Below, one piece after another: positions 61,157-64,000 of a stretch of 64,000 bases of DNA (its first letter is position 1; each line of letters starts with the position of its first letter). Below the pieces are notes generated by a model, which was not told where the DNA came from, ran no database searches, and saw nothing but the letters and a program-made list of their open reading frames with translations. Source of the stretch: Stenomitos frigidus_A (GTDB taxonomy: Bacteria; Cyanobacteriota; Cyanobacteriia; Leptolyngbyales; Leptolyngbyaceae); contig NZ_CAWNSW010000105.1 in NCBI RefSeq assembly GCF_963877135.1, positions 132,412 through 196,411 on the forward strand, written 5' to 3'. A program made the position numbers and the translations under genes.

Positions 61157-61927
61157 TCAAACTAAGCGAACAGGCACCTGGTGCTCTGACAAGTAGGTTT
61201 TGATTTGAGCCACTGTGAGTTGCCCGTAGTGCAGCAACGAGGCGAGGAGAGCGGCTTCTGCTTTACCCTCTGTGAGTGCTGCATGGATATGCTCACAGGT
61301 TCCGGCTCCGCCTGAAGCAATGACCGGAATCTCAACTTGCTCCGCGATCGTGCGGATTAGTTCCAGGTCGTACCCTGCTTGAGTCCCATCCGCATCCATA
61401 CTCGTCACCAACAGTTCCCCGGCGCCCCGCTGCTCCACGTTTTTTGCCCAGGCGATCGCATCCAGTCCTGTATTCTCCCGTCCACCGCGCACGTACACAT
61501 CCCAACCGGGATGATCTGCATCCAATCTGCGACGAGCATCGATCGCCACTACGATACATTGGTTGCCAAAGCGATCGCTGGCGCGATCGATCAGGCCAGG
61601 ATCACGCACTGCTGCAGAATTGATGCTGACCTTATCCGCACCAGCTCTTAACAATTGTTTAATAGTTTCTAAGTTTTGAATCCCGCCGCCGACCGTGAGG
61701 GGTATAAACACCTGTTCTGCCGTCCGGTAGACCACATCAAAAATGATGCCCCGGTCTTCGTGCGTTGCCGTAATGTCCAGAAACACCAGCTCATCTGCAC
61801 CCGCCTGGTTATAGACTTGCGCCAACTCTACTGGATCACCCGCATCTCGCAGGTCAACAAAATTGACCCCTTTCACTACTCGCCCTGCCTTCACATCTAG
61901 ACAGGGTAAAATTCGCTTCGCCAGCAT
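61157..61927 (-). CDS. hisF: imidazole glycerol phosphate synthase cyclase subunit
   Basis: The 256-residue TIM-barrel enzyme starts MLAKRILPCLDVKAGRVVKG. The catalytic acids are D11 and the aspartate of VAIDARR, and TVGGGIQ and PVIASGGAGT are the phosphate-binding loops. It makes IGP and AICAR from PRFAR and ammonia supplied by HisH (not nearby), in histidine synthesis. It stands alone as often in cyanobacteria. Confidence 0.97.
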   Translation of the reverse strand: MLAKRILPCLDVKAGRVVKGVNFVDLRDAGDPVELAQVYNQAGADELVFLDITATHEDRGIIFDVVYRTAEQVFIPLTVGGGIQNLETIKQLLRAGADKVSINSAAVRDPGLIDRASDRFGNQCIVVAIDARRRLDADHPGWDVYVRGGRENTGLDAIAWAKNVEQRGAGELLVTSMDADGTQAGYDLELIRTIAEQVEIPVIASGGAGTCEHIHAALTEGKAEAALLASLLHYGQLTVAQIKTYLSEHQVPVRLV

Positions 61928-62235
61928 TGACTATAGAAAAATTGGACTTCTGAATTCTAAAGCTTTGGGAACAGTGTTTGGTGCTTGGTGGCAGTGGTCG
62001 ATGGTCAGGATGCGCTTATTCCCTTCATCTCTCCTCCCCCAATTTTCCCCATCGATACGATTCGATACGCGACGCTGATACACTGATTCTTGGTTTTACA
62101 AGTTGGTCGCTGTCACTACTCGTCGGTCACTACTTGTAAAAAGGGGTTTGGGTTTTTGCTTCTGAGCAGAGGTTCCCCTCTTCCACCCCCGAAATCGCCA
62201 TTTAGTTAGACCCGTTAGTTAGTCTTGGAGTTGTG

Positions 62236-62436
62236 ATGGAAGTTGGGCAGAGCGTTCGCGTGTATCGGTTGCGAGATCGTGTGTCTCCGGTTATTGCTAA
62301 AAAGTTGGGCGAAGTCGGTGTGATTCAGGACTACAAAATGACGGATGGCAGCGGCGTTGGGTTTCTGGTCAAGTTCGCCGATAACTCAGCCATTTGGTTT
62401 TTTGAGGATGAGGTACAGCCTGCTCCTGGAAACTGA
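62236..62436 (+). CDS. petP: cytochrome b6f complex-associated protein PetP
   Basis: A 66-residue protein starting MEVGQSVRVYRLRDRVSPVI, with the conserved KMTDGSGVGFLVKF and WFFEDEVQP. This fits the SH3-like PetP (DUF2862) of cyanobacteria and red algae, which binds the stromal side of the cytochrome b6f complex and affects cyclic electron flow. A GGAG ribosome binding site precedes the ATG by 5 nt; the GTG one codon before is less likely. Confidence 0.9.
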   Translation: MEVGQSVRVYRLRDRVSPVIAKKLGEVGVIQDYKMTDGSGVGFLVKFADNSAIWFFEDEVQPAPGN

Positions 62437-62647
62437 CGGGCAAGAGAAGATGGGATTATTTTTTGAGGGCTTGCCAACGCTCGAAAAATCCTGACAGAAT
62501 CCTGGTTAAGATGTGGGTCGATCGCGCCAAGGCACGGTTACCTATCAAAAGGATGTTTGCAGACTCCAGGCACTCGCTACCATAAGAGAGAATGCTGCCG
62601 GAACGTCGGCTAGCACACACAATCCATTGGGCGTGGAAGCGAGATAA

Positions 62648-63745
62648 ATGGCTCTAATTTTGACTTTTTTGGGCAAAGGCGGCGTCGGTCGGACGACGAT
62701 CGCGATCGCGGCTGCCAAGCGTTTTGCCATTCAAGGCAAGCGAGTGCTGCTGGCATTGCAAGAGCCAGGGCCAGCGTTAGATGTGCTTTTAGGTGAGGTT
62801 TCGGGTGTTGACCCACAGGAACTTTCGTCCAACCTCTTTGCGGTGCAGCTTCAAGCGGCATCCCTGCTAGAGCGCAGTTGGGAAGAGGTGAAAAAACTCG
62901 AAGCGCAATACCTCCGGACGCCGTTCTTTAAGGAAGTCTTTGGGCAAGAGCTTGGTGTGTTGCCGGGGATGGACAACGCTCTCGTGCTGAATGCCTTAAG
63001 GGAATACGATGCGAGCGGCAAGTACGACGTTATTGTTTACGATGGCGCGGGCGATCAGGCAACGCTACGCCTGTTTGGGATGCCCGAAATTCTGAGCTGG
63101 TATACCCGTCGGTTCCGCAAGGTCTTTGCTGACTCGGATCTGGGTCGAACGCTGTCACCCTTTCTGCAGCCGATCGCCAGCGCCGTGCTGAACGTGAGCT
63201 GGACAGACGATCTTTTCAATCAACCTGCTGCGCAACAGGCAACTAACATTTTAGAGCAGGGCAAGCAGGCCTTGGCAGATCCCAAACGGGTTGCGGCCTA
63301 TCTGGTCACGACGGACGATCCCGCTGCGATCGCGACTGCAACCTATCTCTGGGGTGCCGCTCAGCAAGTTGGCTTGACTGTAGGTGGTGTGCTGTTGAAC
63401 CGGAGCCATGAGAGCGGAGCGGTCGCGCCAGCCTTTGCACCGCTTACGGTGACGCCAATTCCCACGCAGGCGATCGACGATTGGCAACCGCTGATGGACG
63501 TGCTACCAGATTTCGAGCAAGCGTCTCAGGCTCCTCGACCGATCGCGATCAACGTAGCAGAACGTAAGGTGAGCCTCTTTTTGCCTGGTTTCGATAAGAA
63601 GCAGGTTAAGCTAACGCAGTCTGGACCCGAAATTACGATCGAGGCAGGCGATCAGCGGCGCAATATTCTGCTACCACCAGAATTGAGTGGTAAACCTGTC
63701 GCCGGGGCAAAGTTCCAGGATAGTTTCCTCATTATTTCGTTTTGA
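62648..63745 (+). CDS. ArsA/Get3-like ATPase
   Basis: The 365-residue protein begins MALILTFLGKGGVGRTTIAI. The deviant Walker A is GKGGVGRTT (9-17), where lysine 10 is the signature lysine of the ArsA/Get3/MinD type, but arginine replaces the usual second lysine. Switch motif YDVIVYDGAGD is present. The C-terminal ~75 residues (VNVAERKVSLFLPGF, QVKLTQSGPEITIEAGD) resemble an alpha-crystallin-like (HSP20) tail, found in cyanobacterial relatives. It may target or chaperone membrane proteins; no arsenite operon is adjacent. Confidence 0.88.
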   Translation: MALILTFLGKGGVGRTTIAIAAAKRFAIQGKRVLLALQEPGPALDVLLGEVSGVDPQELSSNLFAVQLQAASLLERSWEEVKKLEAQYLRTPFFKEVFGQELGVLPGMDNALVLNALREYDASGKYDVIVYDGAGDQATLRLFGMPEILSWYTRRFRKVFADSDLGRTLSPFLQPIASAVLNVSWTDDLFNQPAAQQATNILEQGKQALADPKRVAAYLVTTDDPAAIATATYLWGAAQQVGLTVGGVLLNRSHESGAVAPAFAPLTVTPIPTQAIDDWQPLMDVLPDFEQASQAPRPIAINVAERKVSLFLPGFDKKQVKLTQSGPEITIEAGDQRRNILLPPELSGKPVAGAKFQDSFLIISF

Positions 63746-64000
63746 TTTCTGAGCTTAGTTTTGCGTTTTGCGTTGCTTGAGCAGTGAGCGTCCTTCTAAC
63801 AACTAAGGAGATTTCCAAGAAAATTTACCGTTGGGTACGAGCCGGTTTTGCCAGAGTCTTGACCTCTAACCGATAACCTTGTGATCAAACCTTTCCCTAA
63901 GGAGCGTGGATTAAATAGCCTGTGTAGCGATTGTCTTGAAAGTCAAGGGGAATGAAGCAAATCTTTTGTGCTCCAAATACTCATGACAAAGTAACGGCAC
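63746..64000. other. right-edge region, no gene supported
   Basis: No frame with a convincing start runs through these 255 bp. On the minus strand a fragment with a plausible protein ending (LDFQDNRYTGYLIHAP) ends at 63899 but is preceded by an in-frame stop near 63980, so it is not called. Confidence 0.35.

Noticed and set aside
63899..64000. Minus-strand fragment ending LDFQDNRYTGYLIHAP
   Set aside because: A stop is in frame near 63980 and no start follows, so it cannot be supported as a gene from this window.

Overview
This window is chromosomal DNA from a cyanobacterium, probably a filamentous, Leptolyngbya/Oscillatoriales-like form. The evidence is a complete-style F-type ATP synthase membrane-sector cluster with a b' subunit, the phycobilisome core-membrane linker ApcE, the cytochrome b6f-associated small protein PetP, many GCGATCGC (HIP1-type) octamers, heptanucleotide tandem repeats (STRRs), and several protein families that occur mainly in cyanobacteria (DUF3119, DUF3086, DUF6887/6888). 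The genus cannot be fixed from the sequence alone.

Layout. 0-2.7 kb: ATP synthase genes atp1-atpB-atpE-atpG-atpF on the minus strand, with atpF running off the left edge. 2.9-5.1 kb: a methyltransferase, an orphan HicB-like protein and an unknown gene. 5.4-9.05 kb: apcE with four linker repeats and a terminator, then a 36-residue single-pass membrane protein. 9.2-16.5 kb: an accessory island with a PIN-domain toxin/antitoxin pair, an orphan antitoxin whose YoeB-type toxin is cut to 21 codons, a decayed gene duplicate, and a two-gene operon. The operon encodes a TIR-domain protein and a 1061-residue nSTAND NTPase with a membrane helix, six almost identical 42-residue WD40 repeats and a TPR-like tail. 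Copies of one palindromic repeat lie on both sides of it. This operon is the best candidate for an immune (abortive-infection type) system. 16.5-18.2 kb: two proteins without assigned function, one with an HExxH motif. 18.4-24 kb: B12-dependent ribonucleotide reductase, a C39-like peptidase, a small conserved protein, an RRM RNA-binding protein and ispG. 24-28.3 kb: a frameshifted DUF6888 gene with DUF6887, a GIY-YIG protein and the DUF3119-DUF3086-plsY group. 29-34.4 kb: sugar aminotransferase, glycosyltransferase, msrB, a broken radical-SAM gene and a methyltransferase.

34.5-42.4 kb: an unknown conserved protein, then a TetR regulator divergent from a four-gene ABC-2 efflux operon (HlyD, double-ATPase, two permeases), with a perfect 31-bp palindrome between them. 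42.6-47.6 kb: a signalling operon made of an ETR1-like ethylene-receptor histidine kinase, a frameshifted receiver protein and a receiver-PAS-kinase hybrid. 47.9-51.6 kb: a frameshifted GT4 glycosyltransferase, an unknown gene, a GT2 glycosyltransferase with an STRR insertion, and an AbiEii-like nucleotidyltransferase. 51.9-55.3 kb: rpsB, tsf and a site-2 protease. 55.3-64 kb: an IS200 remnant, an MNT nucleotidyltransferase with a lost HEPN partner, a sugar-binding lipoprotein, a YihY/BrkB membrane protein, an SH3-type secreted protein, a lipase, hisF, petP and an ArsA/Get3-like ATPase.

Two themes run through the window. First, toxin-antitoxin modules are mostly broken on the toxin side while the antitoxin frame is kept (three of four cases). 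Second, repeats are abundant: palindromic MITE-like elements, STRRs that have entered three coding sequences in frame, and a 21-bp minisatellite. Three genes carry single-base frameshifts, which are either recent decay or sequencing errors.
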